A stretch of DNA of 56,333 nucleotides from Pelargonium cotyledonis (GCA_036897625.1 JAYMTA010000045.1:1-56333); one strand, 5' to 3'; shown: positions 1-12,193, numbered from the stretch's first letter. Made by a program: numbers and translations. The notes: generated by a model not told the origin, from the letters alone.

Positions 1-420
1 ATAAAAAAGAAGGTTTGTGGGGGCTCGCTCCGCTTCCACAAATTCAATGGGGTGGATATAGGTTATATGAGATGAAATGTCATCTTCTCCTAAACTTGGC
101 TTAGCCTAAGCCAAAAAAATTATGACTCATATCCATTATTCTATATATATATAGAGAGAGAGAGAGATTGATGGATCTAACCCAATTAGTTTTTGGCTTA
201 GACTAAGCCACCAATAAGAGGTTAACACCTCATTAAAATAACTTGGATCCGGACAGGTCGCTCCGCTCCTATCAATTTACTTGAGTGAATACAAATGATT
301 TTAATGAGGTGGCAATGCATCATTAGCTTGACTTAGGCTAAACAAAAAAATAATAGGCTTAGATTCATTATTCTCTCTCTCTATATATATATATATATTA
401 CATTTAATAGAGTGAAGTTA
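1..420. repeat. Hairpin-forming MITE-like repeat cluster
   Basis: Two related units lie here. The core with TCGCTCCGCTCC followed by an ACAAATTCA/TCAATTTAC-type stretch occurs at about 13-60 and 253-300. The second unit is flanked by an imperfect inverted repeat. The left arm, about 190-240, has GGCTTAGACTAAGCC and ACCTCATTAAAAT. The right arm, about 300-350, has ATTTTAATGAGGT and a degraded GGCTTAG palindrome. Further out the arms continue into (TA)n(GA)n at about 143-170 and (TC)n(TA)n at about 372-398, again in inverted orientation. The first unit is cut by the window edge. A third copy lies at 9311-9507. No transposase is visible, so it would be non-autonomous; the superfamily is not assigned. 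Confidence 0.6.
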
Positions 421-1916
421 CTATTATAACCCTGATATAGTTCCTTAGAGATGAACACTTCACTGCTATTATGTTGATCTTGTAAGGGTGTTGTCGGTTC
501 AGAATCACTAATTATAACTTTCTTATAAAAATAAATTAACACCATATGAAAATATAACCCTTTTCCATTATCAAATCGGAAAGTTGATTTAATAACTTAG
601 TTGCCTACTATACCTGAAAACATCGATCTTAAAACTCTTTTAAAGTGATTAAACAAGGCTCAACATTATAGTTTTTATTATTCTACGGGTTGTAGATTAA
701 TTGACATGAGTTGTTTTGTATGAACATGTTTCTCAAATGCAAGTTTATTAAAACTCAATCGAAACTTCGGTGTTTTTATAGTTTTCTTTGACACGAATTT
801 GAATTTGATTCTCAAATTTTAAAAAGTAAATTCATAAGAAAGCATTGTTTTTGTGACTTTCTTTAACACAAATTCTAATTTGTAGCATCGCAATGTGGCG
901 ATTGGAGACTGAGTAATTTGCAACAAACAAAAATGTCAAAGATTGATGACACTTGGTGTGATTGGAATTAGGGACTAATTCTAAGTGTGAAGACCCAAAA
1001 ATAAAACCATTTCCAATGTTTTATTCATATAAAATTTGAAATATATATAAAATATTAAGTCATGCATTGATTAAAAAAAAAAAAAAATAAGCATGCATCG
1101 TCAGCCTCTGAGCCCAATATGAGGCCATTAACCATTCAGATATCAATTTGTCCAACTGCTTGATTCAATTCCATTTAATTTAAATAATACCCAAAAAAAT
1201 CTGTTATACAATTCTAGTAAAAAAATCCAATTAAGCTTGTATTATACATTCACAGGTGATTTCAGATTTCTGGGTAGAATCCACAGAGCAATACAAGAGA
1301 AGAAGAAAAATTCAACCTGGACACAGATAAAATGCATCACTGAAATCAAATAATCAATCGATACTGTTCTTGAAATATATATATAGTCAATCAAATGTCA
1401 TCTTCCAGCTAAACAAATTCACTAATCAAATCACAGAATCGATACGGTTCTTGAACTATATATACTAAATCAAATCTCATCTTCCAGTTCAACAAATTCA
1501 CTAAACAAAAGTACGCAAATCGTGAGTTTAAATAACACATTTACAGGAAGAAGAAGGAGAAAAAAAAACAAAGAATCACATCAACCCGAAAAATTATAAA
1601 ATGTACGTAGTTCCATGTGCAGGAGGGAGAGGCCGAGCAGTTAAGTCGCGAAAATGCTTGTAACATTTTTCTCTCTTTATAACATAACCACAACCTTCTT
1701 AAACATGTAAATTTCAAGCCGCCCCCTTACAAAAGCTTTCAAATTCTAGGGAAAAAGAAATCGCTAAGACGCTATACACCAAGTTAATAGGAGGAAAAAG
1801 AACCATCAGCCCGTCTTAAACCATGAAGCTCATCTGCCACATATCAGTTATCACCGTTGATACTATTAAAGAGAACAAAATATTCTTCAAAAGTGTAATA
1901 CCTGAAAAGTGTTCTA
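421..1916. other. Intergenic and 3' flank of the SHOU4-like gene
   Basis: No coding sequence was recognised. The stretch is AT-rich and holds a direct tandem duplication of about 75 bp: 1357-1431 and 1438-1509 share ATCGATAC(T/G)GTTCTTGAA and CATCTTCCAG with AACAAATTCACTAA. The part nearest the stop codon at 1917 presumably contains the 3'UTR of the minus-strand gene; its exact end cannot be seen. Confidence 0.5.
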
Positions 1917-4727
1917 CTACACGGGTATGACGTCAATCTTAGATGCATCTTCACATCTCAAAACAATACCTTCAAGACTCGCGGGAAAGATACATCGTCC
2001 CCACTGGCATCCAGTTGTTAACGGTTCAGGTGGAGGCACAATCATGAGCACATTGTCATTTCTCTGGACAACTCCCATCACACTGACTGTGCTACCTTCT
2101 TTTATGTACCTACAGTTACATGTGATCTAATTGATAAGATTAACAGACCTATAAAGGCCTACATTTAACTAACAGCATAATGCTTGATCTGCCTATGACG
2201 TATAGCTAGCAATTTGAGTAGGGTTTAGGTTGGGTTTTTTAGGGTTCGAGTTGAAAAACCCAACCTGCAAGAGTTGTGGGTTTCATGTAGAAAATGTGTG
2301 TATGAGTATGATTGTCCGACCCAACCCACACCTTTGTGACCCGGACTCAAAAAAATGCAGGTCAGATTTTGGGTGCCCACAGGTTCGGGTCCAAATTGTC
2401 AGCTTTACTATGCCATGATCGTGACTATACAAAATGCTACATTAAGAACCTAAGATGTCTAGGGTGCAGGTTTGAAAATCAGGTCTGATTCGTGTAATCT
2501 GCCTTTCCATAGCAATTTTCAGTTGCCTTAACATAACATCAACATGACAAGGTTTCTTACCCTTCTTTCAATTGCATTACACGATCATCACTCGAAAGAT
2601 TCCTCTCTCCAAGCCACCTGATAAACTCGGGGGACATGTCTCTGTTCTCAGGGTTGACATCGATAACAATAGAATCATCAACGTACGGAGTCACTCTTGC
2701 ACCATAGCCAGTCTTGACTAATGCTCTCAATCCTGACTGGAAATCAGAGATATAGAAGTCGACCACATGCCTCTGTCATAGAACACGAGCAAGGGGAAAG
2801 GAGCAACATGAATGAGATCTCAAATCTAAAAGCCAGAACTGTCCACTCAACATATTACATGCTACAAATCGAAACTAAAAAGACAATACTTCAGTTAATT
2901 ACCTCGGACGATCGTAGTCCCCACGTAAAGCGACAATGCGTAGGGTTGGCAGCTTTCGAACCCCATCCTCGATACTCATACAAACTAGTTGAAGTATATA
3001 CACATCTAGGAACTCGTTGAAACGATGACTCGAGAGGCACATTACCACAAGTAACCACCTACAGAATCAAGGCAAGACAACGTAAACTAATATGATAATC
3101 ATGATTTTATCAAAGGCACAAAAAGGTGAATGATCACCAAATAATACATCATAACATGATAACAGCCTACAAGAAGATATATGTTGTGTGAAACTTTCCG
3201 AGTAAGAGTGGCAATCAATGTCACAACTAACGCACCTGGTGCATCTCAACAATCAATGTCATGTGCACATGTGTGAGTGTGCACATATGATTTTATTGCA
3301 TTACTCTTCACTTGATATTCATTGTGAATGGTTGGTGGTTCTTTGATTTGATGATACTTAGATGAGAGTGAATAAAGGACCCTAAGAGTATTTATTTGGA
3401 TAGGCTAACCACAAGACTCAACTTCAGCCGAATGTTAAATACTCACAACTCATACCTTCCAACTCAGACCCAATTCCTCTACAAAATCATTAGACTCTTA
3501 AAGCCAAGACTCTCTCTAAGTGTCTTGGACTATAGGAACAAAGGCTAAAGATCTCCCAAAACCAAGAATTCTACTTCAGATGCAACTAAATTTAAGCTAA
3601 TTTGTTGGTATGTCACTAAGAATTATATCTTAAACCCACAAATCCTAGTTTTCCCTCAAATTCTTGGAGATAATCAACTCTTACTAAATACAGAGAAAAA
3701 TATGAGTAAAGCCATGCGTTTCAGAGCAACACAAACAGAAACAAAATCATAAATCTCAATTCAAAACAAATGCATAAGAAATTAAGAACCACAGACATGA
3801 CCAGATGGTTTCAATTTTCATGAAATTACGTACCCCTGAGACCTTCACGTACTGCCCATTTTTCGCAGTTCTAAGTTCAGCATCCGGATATTGAGAAATG
3901 AAATTTGTGATAGCTTTCCTTCCCCAATAAGTATTCCAGATGAATAATGTGGCGACTGCACCGAATAAGACTACCACCATAATGAGGAGAATGGCATTGC
4001 GAACTGCTCCAAGAATAAAACCACCGGCTATGAACCCCATCATAAATATAAGAATGATCGCCCACAATATTGGTTTAGGAAAGTTCCTCCTGAAGGAAAA
4101 GTCATCGTCTAAGCTAAGAGTAGTCACGGCTTGATTGTGAGCAATGGCTGAACCTTGCAGTTTCATCGATCCCATAGAATCCAGAGGACCTGATACTTTC
4201 CTAGGAGCCCCAGATGCATTAAGCGGGCCTGAAGAAATGGGTCCAGATGTAATAAGACCAGTGACAGGAAGAATTGGTGGGATGGGACCAGAATTTTGGC
4301 GTGTTGCTCCACCAGATTGCGGCCCAGATGACTTCTTCACTGAATCTCCATGTCGATTTAGCGGTCCGGAGTTTGACTTTTTCATTGAAGTGGAACCAGG
4401 CATTCCTCCAGATGAAACAGGACCTGATGTGGTATACATAGCCCGAGCAGCAGCATTTGGCATGATCGGCCCTGAATGTGAAGCTGCCCCACCGAAAGAA
4501 CCAGTCCTTGAAGGAGCGCCAGTTAGGGGCCCGGATTTCCTAGACTTGGAGCCATCCGTGGGAATATCGAACATTTTCCCTAGCTCTCCCGACTTCTTAA
4601 TATCACCGCCAGTATATGGCATGGCGACTGAGCTCATTGTCGGAGGCCTTTCTTTTGGCTGTTCAGGCCGGCCTGATACATAGAGGCCACTGTTGAGCTT
4701 ATGAGATGGGAATCTAGAACCCATCAA
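1917..4727 (-). CDS. SHOU4: SHOU4-like transmembrane protein (cellulose synthase secretion regulator family)
   Basis: Four coding exons on the minus strand: 4727-3834, 3058-2903, 2772-2561 and 2109-1917. They join in phase to a 484-residue protein beginning MMGSRFPSHKL; Met2 is an equally possible start. The N-terminal half is low complexity with about a dozen Ser-Gly-Pro motifs. Two hydrophobic segments follow at about residues 220-265 (WAIILIFMMGFIAGGFILGA and AILLIMVVVLFGAVATLFIW). The C-terminal conserved domain contains VVTCGNVPLESSFQRVPRCV, HVVDFYISDFQSGLRALVKT and ends LRCEDASKIDVIPV. This layout matches Arabidopsis SHOU4/SHOU4L (At1g78880/At1g16860), plasma-membrane proteins reported to restrain exocytosis of cellulose synthase. 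Older databases call them ubiquitin-specific-protease-related, which the sequence does not support. A 5'UTR intron precedes the start codon. Family assignment is strong; orthology to SHOU4 rather than SHOU4L cannot be settled here. Confidence 0.9.
2204..2404. mobile_element. Short MITE-like element in intron 3 of the SHOU4-like gene
   Basis: The left end reads AGCTAGCAATTTGAGT and the right end, reverse-complemented, reads AGCTGACAATTTGGACCC, giving imperfect terminal inverted repeats around a GGGTT/AACCC-rich interior of about 200 bp. Similar ends (TTGACAATTTGG or CCAAATTGTCA) recur near 7015, 7975, 32463 and 56190. This looks like a short non-autonomous DNA transposon family. No clean target-site duplication was found. 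Confidence 0.45.
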
Positions 4728-4802
4728 GCCTTTTCAAGAGAGCTCTCGCTCGACAGAGACCGCTAGAAGTGAGCTGGAATTGCACTCAATACTACTGAAA
4801 GT

Positions 4803-6463
4803 CTGAAAGTAAATAACTTCAAACCATTAAAACATTGTTCAAAAGAAATAATTAACAATCGAACTTTGAATATTCAATAGAACTATGATATAAGTCGGCT
4901 TCAAACTCAACCAGAGAGACCTATATCCATACCTTCAAGCCAGATGCAAAAGTCAATTAAAGGCAAGCATAAAACTGCTTATGCCTAATCAAGCAATTGA
5001 AATTGCAATGTGCTTATATATATATATAACAGAAATATTGAGGTGTAACATAATTTGGCTTCAGGCTCATAGGTAAGCCATAGATGAAGGAAACATAAAA
5101 CAATGGCTTATGCACAATGAAGCTATGTCATCCGTCGACATAATTACAATAGTATATGCAAAAAACTACAGACAGTAACTTAGTAGTGATTCCTTAATAA
5201 AATGAACCTTCCATATCATGGATTAACAAAATGAACCAAGCAAGAATTTACACATTTCATTCCTGTGATGGGGAATGAGTATGAGAGTACAGACTTCAAA
5301 ACCTTCCATCTACATATTGGGACATAATCATTCAGTTTAGTGGGGATTGTTGACTAGTTCGTTTTGAAAGATAAAGCAAGCATTAGTTCAGGGCTCAATG
5401 AGAGTAAAAAGCCTTCCTTGTACATATTGGGACATAATCAATCAGTTCAGTGGAGTTTGTTGACTTGTTAATATCAAAATAAAGATTAAAAAAACAAACA
5501 TTACTTCAGGGCTCAGGCCCAATTTTGTATCATGCAGTGCCAGATAATATTCTAAAACTCAGATTTTGTTTTTGTTCCGTCATCCCGTTCTAGGTAACTA
5601 ACCTAAGTAATAAGAAACAAATTGTCCATACACATACAGAAACTGAGAATACTGTTATAATTTTCCGTGTTTGGTAAAGTTCCTTGAGTCAGTGTCAGAT
5701 CCAGACCAATATGATGCAAAGTATGAGATTTGACTATCCTATATTCTAAATGAAGAAAAGCACAGCAAACCTAGATCACAAATAAGCTAACAATGCAGAA
5801 ATTGATGATGATCTGAAGCAACTACAGGAGATGAAAAGAGTAGAACCGCTCAAACACAGCTAGAACAGATTCGTTGTCTTGACCATTTCATTTCCTTCCT
5901 CTCACACTTTCTCAGATCCAAATGGGGACTGAAGTTTAGGTAAGCTACGATTTAAATTCCGACAATTCGAAATTAAAATTCATATCTTGCATCAAGCTTT
6001 ATAACAAACAGAACAAGATCAAACTAACCCAGAAAAAAGGGCATCAAAGTAATCTTCTTCCAATTAACTGAAAGGTTTCATGTCATTATAAAAAGTCCAT
6101 ATCCACAAAACCAGCAATCCATGGATCAAACTGCACAAATCAACACTATTGAAGATCTAACCATATAAGCATACACATCAAATAATGGAAGCAACAATAA
6201 CTATTAAAAAACTCCATTTTATCAAAATCTAATCAATCCAGTATGGCTAAAGCAACACAATTGTACACTCAAACAGCAAAAACAAAGCAAACCCACATCA
6301 CCAAATCAATCAAAAACGAAGAAAATGGAGAAGATCTAGAGAATTAAGCAGAGATTCAAAACGGGTGCTTTAAGAGCATAACAGTGAACAAGCAAAGAAC
6401 ACACACAAAAATGAAAACCCAGAAACGAGTTCAATGATAGCAGTTCAGTATACATATATATAC
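4803..6463 (-). other. 5'UTR intron of the SHOU4-like gene
   Basis: The minus-strand donor CAG|GTATATATATG lies at about 6464/6463 and an acceptor TTTCAG lies at about 4803, just upstream of the start codon. The implied leader intron is about 1.66 kb with a first non-coding exon at about 6464-6720. Inside the intron is a tandem duplication: 5302-5397 and 5412-5514 share TACATATTGGGACATAATCA and ACTTCAGGGCTCA-type ends. Leader introns of this size often affect expression in plants; that is inference. Confidence 0.55.
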
Positions 6464-6720
6464 CTGATGATTGAGGAGGCGGAGGAGGAAGGAGCAGAAG
6501 TGGAGATTGAGAAGAAGAAGAAGAAATGTGGGCTGAATCAGAAACAACAAAACAAGTTGTTGTAGTGAATTTTCAGCTGCTGTTGCTGTTGTTGGTGAGA
6601 CTAAGATCCCATCACCATTACAGTCGCTTTCTCTTTCTCTCTCTAAAAAAAGTCTCTCACTTGAGAGTGCCGCAACAACTGGTGGGTTGTCTCGTCCGGC
6701 AAGTACCACCAAACTAAGCA

Positions 6721-8092
6721 AAAAATAATAATTAAGGAAATGCAAAATAATTGAATTTTGGAAAATTATAACAAACCTTCACCTTCTCTCTCCTACCTGT
6801 CTTCTACGGTTTCATGTTTTTTTAATTAGTTAAAAATTTACCGTGATTAAGAGATTTTATTTATCTTATGCCCTTGTACTCTTCTGTATTTCTCATATGA
6901 TACTTTTACTTTGAGTAATTGTACTTTGGCCCAGGTTATTGGTGTGGGCCTGTGGCCTTGGGCTTGCAGTTTGATCGTTGATGTAATCTCTAGGCTAGAG
7001 AGGTCTTGTCTTGAGTTGACAATTTGGACCCGACGGAATCAATATTCAAAATTCAACCGTTCTTTTGTATTCAGATTGACATATTATAAAATAGGCTCAA
7101 CCAACTTTCAGTTCGGAAATGACTTATCTTGAGAAGTTTGTGGGTCAGGTTAGATAGAGCTCGGACTTCCTTTAGGTTGCATAAAGTGAACTGAAAACTA
7201 TTTGGTGATACATGAAAGTTCACAAAGTTAAATGAACGAATAACATAAAAACATATGTCGTCTGAACACCACCTCAATGTCCGAGAAAATCAAATACAGA
7301 GTCACGGCAGAGTCCTTATATATATATCACTTTCCTACTCTTGCGTGCACCCTTTATTTTTTATAGTTAAGGAAAAGGAAGGGACTACCAGGTAAGAAGG
7401 ATTGCTCCTTACCCATCATTCATACTTAAGCTCCACAAGGGGCTATCATGTCGCAAGAAGAGCATTATATTCCTCCCTCGTTCTTAATCTTCGTTTGTTC
7501 GTAGTTTGTTATCCTTCTTACCTACCATTCATAATTCAGAATTTGTATTTTGATTTTGAATATTGAAATTGCAATATGGTCGATAATAGAAAATAGCATA
7601 ACTCTGAAAGTTTCATTTAAGAAGATTTAATGGAGTCGGACAATCTCGCATTTTGGATATGCAAAATTAAAAGTTTGATCCAAAACTTACACCTATTTCA
7701 ACCCGAACCCAAGAAAATTCAACGCTAGACTCGAATTAACAGGTCTACAAACATGAACTATAGGAGTCGATTTGAATTTAAATTTCTTTCAAGTTACATT
7801 AACCCAAATTCGATTTGGGGTGCATGTTTGTTTGGGTCAAGCGATTTGTCTAATCCAACCCACATCTTTGTAAGAAACACTTTATACTAACCCAACTCAA
7901 AATTAACCGGGTTTATCCTATCTACCCAAACTCACACAATTTTAGGTTGGACTTCGAGTGCTTGCGGGCTCGGGCCCAAATTGCCAATAGCTGAACCAAC
8001 CAACCAACCAACCGACTCAGTTGTGTTGGGGTGTGTATATATATCAATGTGGTCGTAATAGGTTTACATAGTGATTTAGAGAGAGAGAGAGT
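6721..8092. other. Intergenic: promoter side of the SHOU4-like gene plus degenerate repeats
   Basis: No gene was recognised. Positions 6720-6900 are the likely promoter of the minus-strand SHOU4-like gene. At 7014-7030 and 7970-7985 there are copies of the GACAATTTGGACCC / GGGCCCAAATTG motif seen at the ends of the 2204-2404 element. Between them is GGGTT/AACCC-biased sequence consistent with old copies of that family. CCAACCAACCAACCAACC lies near 8000. Confidence 0.4.
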
Positions 8093-10647
8093 ATGGTGAG
8101 AATTAAGAGTAGACCGCATCAATATGAACCAATTCTCAAGAGCTATTTGAAAACAGACTACATGTACCATTACTATTTCGAGTCCTCTCCTCAGATTCAG
8201 ATTGGTCAACATATTCCCATCTTAGATCTTCTTTTCACACAACACAGGAATTTTCTTATCAGAAACAACGGCCAACATGAATTTTTTTTATATGTTATTG
8301 ATTTTGATTGTGTGAATTGATTGATTTTGAGTAGAGTTTGGCAATTCATAAGTGTTCTGTTGAACGGTGATTATGCCGTGTTGAACACAAACACAATTAT
8401 ACCCTTCAGTGTATGTATGTTGGGCGTGTTGTGCAATGAGCACTACATGCGTGTTTCGGTGGTCCAACACAAACACGAACACGCATGAATCACATGATTA
8501 AACTTTGTAATTCTAATCCCCACAAGAATTTTTGAATTTTTTTCAAATAGTTTGTCAAAAGTTTCATTCTATAAGTTTATGCATGCATTGTTATCATTCA
8601 GTTTCTAAACTTCGAACAAGAAGATACATCAGCTTTTGATATGTATAATTCATCTGAATGATTTAATTTGTTTTAATTACGTGATTAGGTTACGAGAGAT
8701 GATCTTAAAGGAAAGACTATTATGGTATAAATGCTATCATTGGTAGGACACAACAATAATAGTCAAGGTCTTTCAAGGGACACTGCATATATTGTCGAAG
8801 CATACAATGAGCTTTGGCCTATGGGAGGTTTCGAGCTTGTGTTTGTGCCAAAAAGGCGAGGCGAGGTCTCGTTTCACAGTTGTGCAGAGAATATCTACAA
8901 TAACTTGTTTTCTAGGATGCCATGGCCTACCATCCCATTTTACGATGTACAAACTTGTGACCGTCTTGAGCGTACTTTTTGTTTGCACAAACCAATAATT
9001 GATTCATTGTGTTGGGCCATTATCAATCCTCTGGGCAAGGTTATCTTCACATATGTTCGCAAATTTCGAAAATTCTTCAATCTTTATGGAGGGTCTGAAC
9101 TTTTTCCACTAATAGAGTTATGACTCTTAAGGTTTTTGTATTACGATGACTATGAATCTTTAAGTGGAATAATCAACTTGGATCGACTCTCAAGCTCGCG
9201 TACTCGTAACTTCTTTCTCGCAAGGGACTGATGTAAGGTATTACCTCTATTTTTAATATTCAATACAGTGGATTTAATTGCTAGTAAATATATATTGAGT
9301 AATATGTGCATCAGTTGACTGATATAACTTTATATCAGTTGCACTAACGAGGTGATGACACCTCATTTAAAATCATGAATCCGGACGGGTCGCTCCGCTC
9401 CCACAAATTCACTTGGGTGGGTATAAGTGATTTTAAATGAGGTGTCATCACTTCATTGGCTTCTTAAGTTGTGACTGATGTAACCTTATATCAGTTAACT
9501 GATATACATTTTACCCATAAATATTATTGATTTTATTTTACCAATCTGAGACAATATCTGCAAGTGTTTCTTGACTATATATAAAATTGGTCTCCGAATT
9601 TTGAAAAAGTTACAAAATTCAGCCTTTAAATTTTGAAAATGTCTAAATAGTCTATAAATTTTCAATATCTAAGTTGAAGTAAATCAATAATAAAATTGTT
9701 TTGACCAGAGTATCTTGATATTTATATTTATAAGTTTTGAAAAAAAAACGTGGAGTATTGATTATTTTTTCTAATTGTTTGAATGTTATATCATCAAAGC
9801 TAATTGTATGTTAAATTAAAGGTGAGAACTATTTTGACCTTAAAATTACAAGTTCGAACTTTTTGGCTTTTTCAAAGTTAAAAATATCCCTTGGTTGACA
9901 CTGCCTTTCAAGGACTCGTGCTGTAGAAAGTTGCGCCGTCTTTTCAAATGTCACAAGAATTTGAATAGTTGGAGAGGAGATTTCCTTGTTATCATTGATC
10001 CACATCAAATAAATAGTACTGGAGTGTTTTTTGAATATCATGGAACAAATATCATTCAAGATTTTGGAATTGAAGCCTACCCTTTCACGCGGCTTAGAGT
10101 TTTTGAGATGAAGGAGGCAAGTAATAAAGAAGTGAAGTGGTACACGATATTTCCCCTAAGTGGACCTCCCTTGATTCGCCCTAGAAGTTGCGGAGGATGT
10201 GATTGTGTTCCTATTTCAAAACTCTAGCAAAAACATGTCTTTGTTATTTTTGCTACTCACTCCAAATGTCAATCTTCTGAGTTTATTTCTAAGTTAACAT
10301 CTAAGTATCTTTCGCAAAATCAAGATAACGAGTTCGAGTTTGAAGTCATATACGTCTCAATTGACAATGATCCATCTAAATTTGATGAGTCCATCAAAGG
10401 TATGCCTTGGCTGGTGCATCCATATTCTCTTGACTTTGCACAAAAATGGATGTCTAAACTTTTCAAAAATGGTGTCCAAGGTTCCCTTGTGGCCTTTAAT
10501 GCAGATGGTGATCTTTTAGCAAGGCGAAGCTACTTAGAATATAATACTTTAGAAGAGTATCCATTTTTTACTGATGATTCTGAAAAAGATGAGTATTTGT
10601 CACTCACAAAGATAGATGATTCTGACTTTTATTGCTACCCATTCTAA
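8093..10647 (+). pseudogene. Degenerate nucleoredoxin-like (thioredoxin-fold) gene
   Basis: Segments in order resemble plant nucleoredoxin modules. 8093-8270 ends LLFTQHRNFLIRNNGQ. 8689-9120 has VTRDDLKGKTIMV, then AYNELWPMGGFELVFV and MPWPTIPFYD. About 9130-9230 has LDRLSSSRTRNFFLARD. 9880-10224 has IPWLTLPFKD, FLVIIDP and FGIEAYPFT. 10228-10647 has FEVIYVSIDND, KGMPWLVHPYS and DGDLLARRSYLEYNTLEEYPFF. The frame is kept across each piece but interrupted by TAA at 8728-8730, TGA at 9121-9123 and 9229-9231, and TAG at 10225-10227. Where the WCxxC site should follow KGKTI, the sequence is SLVGHNNNSQGLSRDT, so the active cysteines are gone. No GT donor is seen after RNNGQ. A hairpin repeat (9311-9507) sits where the second module should begin. 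Most likely a decayed gene; stop read-through or unusual splicing is less likely. Confidence 0.72.
9311..9507. repeat. Hairpin MITE-like repeat, third copy
   Basis: Arms TGATATAACTTTATATCAGT (left) and GATGTAACCTTATATCAGTT (right) lie outermost. Inside them are GATGACACCTCATTTAAAATC and its near-perfect reverse complement GATTTTAAATGAGGTGTCATC. The centre, about 9375-9430, carries GGACGGGTCGCTCCGCTCCC and ACAAATTCACTTGGGTGGG, the same core as in 1-420. The copy lies inside the nucleoredoxin-like pseudogene. Confidence 0.65.
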
Positions 10648-11339
10648 AATAGTAAAATATGTATAGTTTTTCCATTTTATGAACTATATATGAGTTTTTA
10701 CACTGAAAAGTAAAATCTACATACTCAAATTTAGTTTTGTTAAAGTTTACTTTTCATTTTCTCTTTAAGTTGTTGTAATGTTGCATCATCTTTCTTTCAT
10801 TCATTTATTTATTTTTCATTTAAATTAATATCTGTTTGAACTAATTTCTCATTTTCATATGAAATGGATGATATAGGTGTTTTGGCCAATACTGACTGTG
10901 CACACGGCGGTGTGGCCATGGCATGGATGTGTTGTTAGGCCATAGACGTGTGACAACACGGTCGTGTAGTTTTGCAAGTTCAGCTAGCAAAACTCTTTCG
11001 CTAACTGACAACGTTTATTGATTTGAATTACTCTGGATTTTTATTTGTCTCATATTCATTTAAACCTTAAAGATTTTTTTTTTTTGAAAGTCACCTTAAA
11101 GTATTTACATACACAAATTATTTAGTAATAATCCATAGCACATGATTTTTTTTTTTTTAACTTGTTTTAGATTGATACATAGCAACAACAAAAAAATCGT
11201 AATATATATATTAGAGCCTGGACCAGGCCCATCAATACATGGGCCGATACTGTGACTGTCAAATTTAAGTTGGGGACACGTCCACAATAAAGAAAACCCC
11301 TAAATAAAATAAAAATAAAAATAATCGACAACCACCCAA
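10648..11339. other. Intergenic
   Basis: No gene was recognised. The region 10880-10975 contains CACACGGCGGTGTGGCC and GACAACACGGTCGTGTAG, a style of sequence seen in old plant LTR retrotransposon LTRs, but no LTR pair, primer-binding site or polymerase is visible. The end of the stretch should contain the promoter of the F-box gene. Confidence 0.35.
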
Positions 11340-12033
11340 ACCAAATGTTCCAATTTCATTGCAAATAGCTCTTCAGCTTCAGCTCACTGTGTTTCCATCT
11401 CATTGTTCTTGACGAAAAAAAAAAAAAAACTCAATATCATCAAATTAATCTTCATCTCAGTCTCAGGTACTAAAAATTTTTCCTTTTTTATTTATTTTTA
11501 TATATCCCCTTTCTGATCATTTCACAAAACAAAAGCATATCACTGACTGAACTTTCTCTTACTTTCTCTCATATAAATAGTTAATTCTGTTATCTGAGGT
11601 TCATTGATCTTGTAGCATATATTATTTTGAATCACCAATTTTCACTTTATTATGAGGAAATTTAAACAAATTTGACTTGACTTGTTCATTTTGCTTGTGC
11701 ATGTATAATATTGGTATTTTTCAGTTAGATTGTTTGTGTTTTTCAATTTCCTGGATTGGGTTGCTTCTAAATCATATCTTCAATGAGTAGATAGCTTAGT
11801 TGTGCTTTTGGGACTCCAGTTTCATCACAGACTCACTTCTGTTCAACCTTAGTGAAATTTCAGTTACAGTTCGGTTTTGAATTGTTTGCATTATTGATGT
11901 GAAAGCTCATGAAGCCGAGGCATTTTGAATTTGTGGTTAAACTGAAATCGTTGGTACCGTAATATGGCTTCGGTTTTTGTGATTGTTGCATTCAAATGTG
12001 ATTGATGAAACACCATAGAACCACCTAAGTTAC

Positions 12034-12193
12034 TGTTTAGATTAGAATTTTAGTTGAGGAATGGGAATCGAGAATGAGAACAAAGATGAGATTCTTATTC
12101 ATCATCTTTGGATTAGGCCATTTTGGGTGTGAGAAATGTGTTGGAATGGGAATTGATTCCCATTACTATTCCGAAAATTTCAATCCAAACACA
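12034..12193. mobile_element. MITE-like element with GTTTGGATT-type termini
   Basis: Ends TGTTTAGATTAGAATTTTAG and GAAAATTTCAATCCAAACA form an imperfect inverted repeat. The interior has GGAATGGGAATCGAGAATGAG and GGGAATTGATTCCCATTAC. Related copies are at 41490-41645 and 41869-42019, with partial ones near 18698 and 44650. It lies in the 5'UTR intron of the F-box gene. Confidence 0.55.

Noticed and set aside
4144..4683. 179-codon plus-strand open frame rich in GPD/GPE
   Set aside because: It is the antisense of the Ser-Gly-Pro-rich exon of the SHOU4-like gene; the composition is explained by that exon's codons.
10880..10975. LTR-like CACACGG...CCGTGT text
   Set aside because: No paired LTR, primer-binding site, polypurine tract or polymerase in reach.
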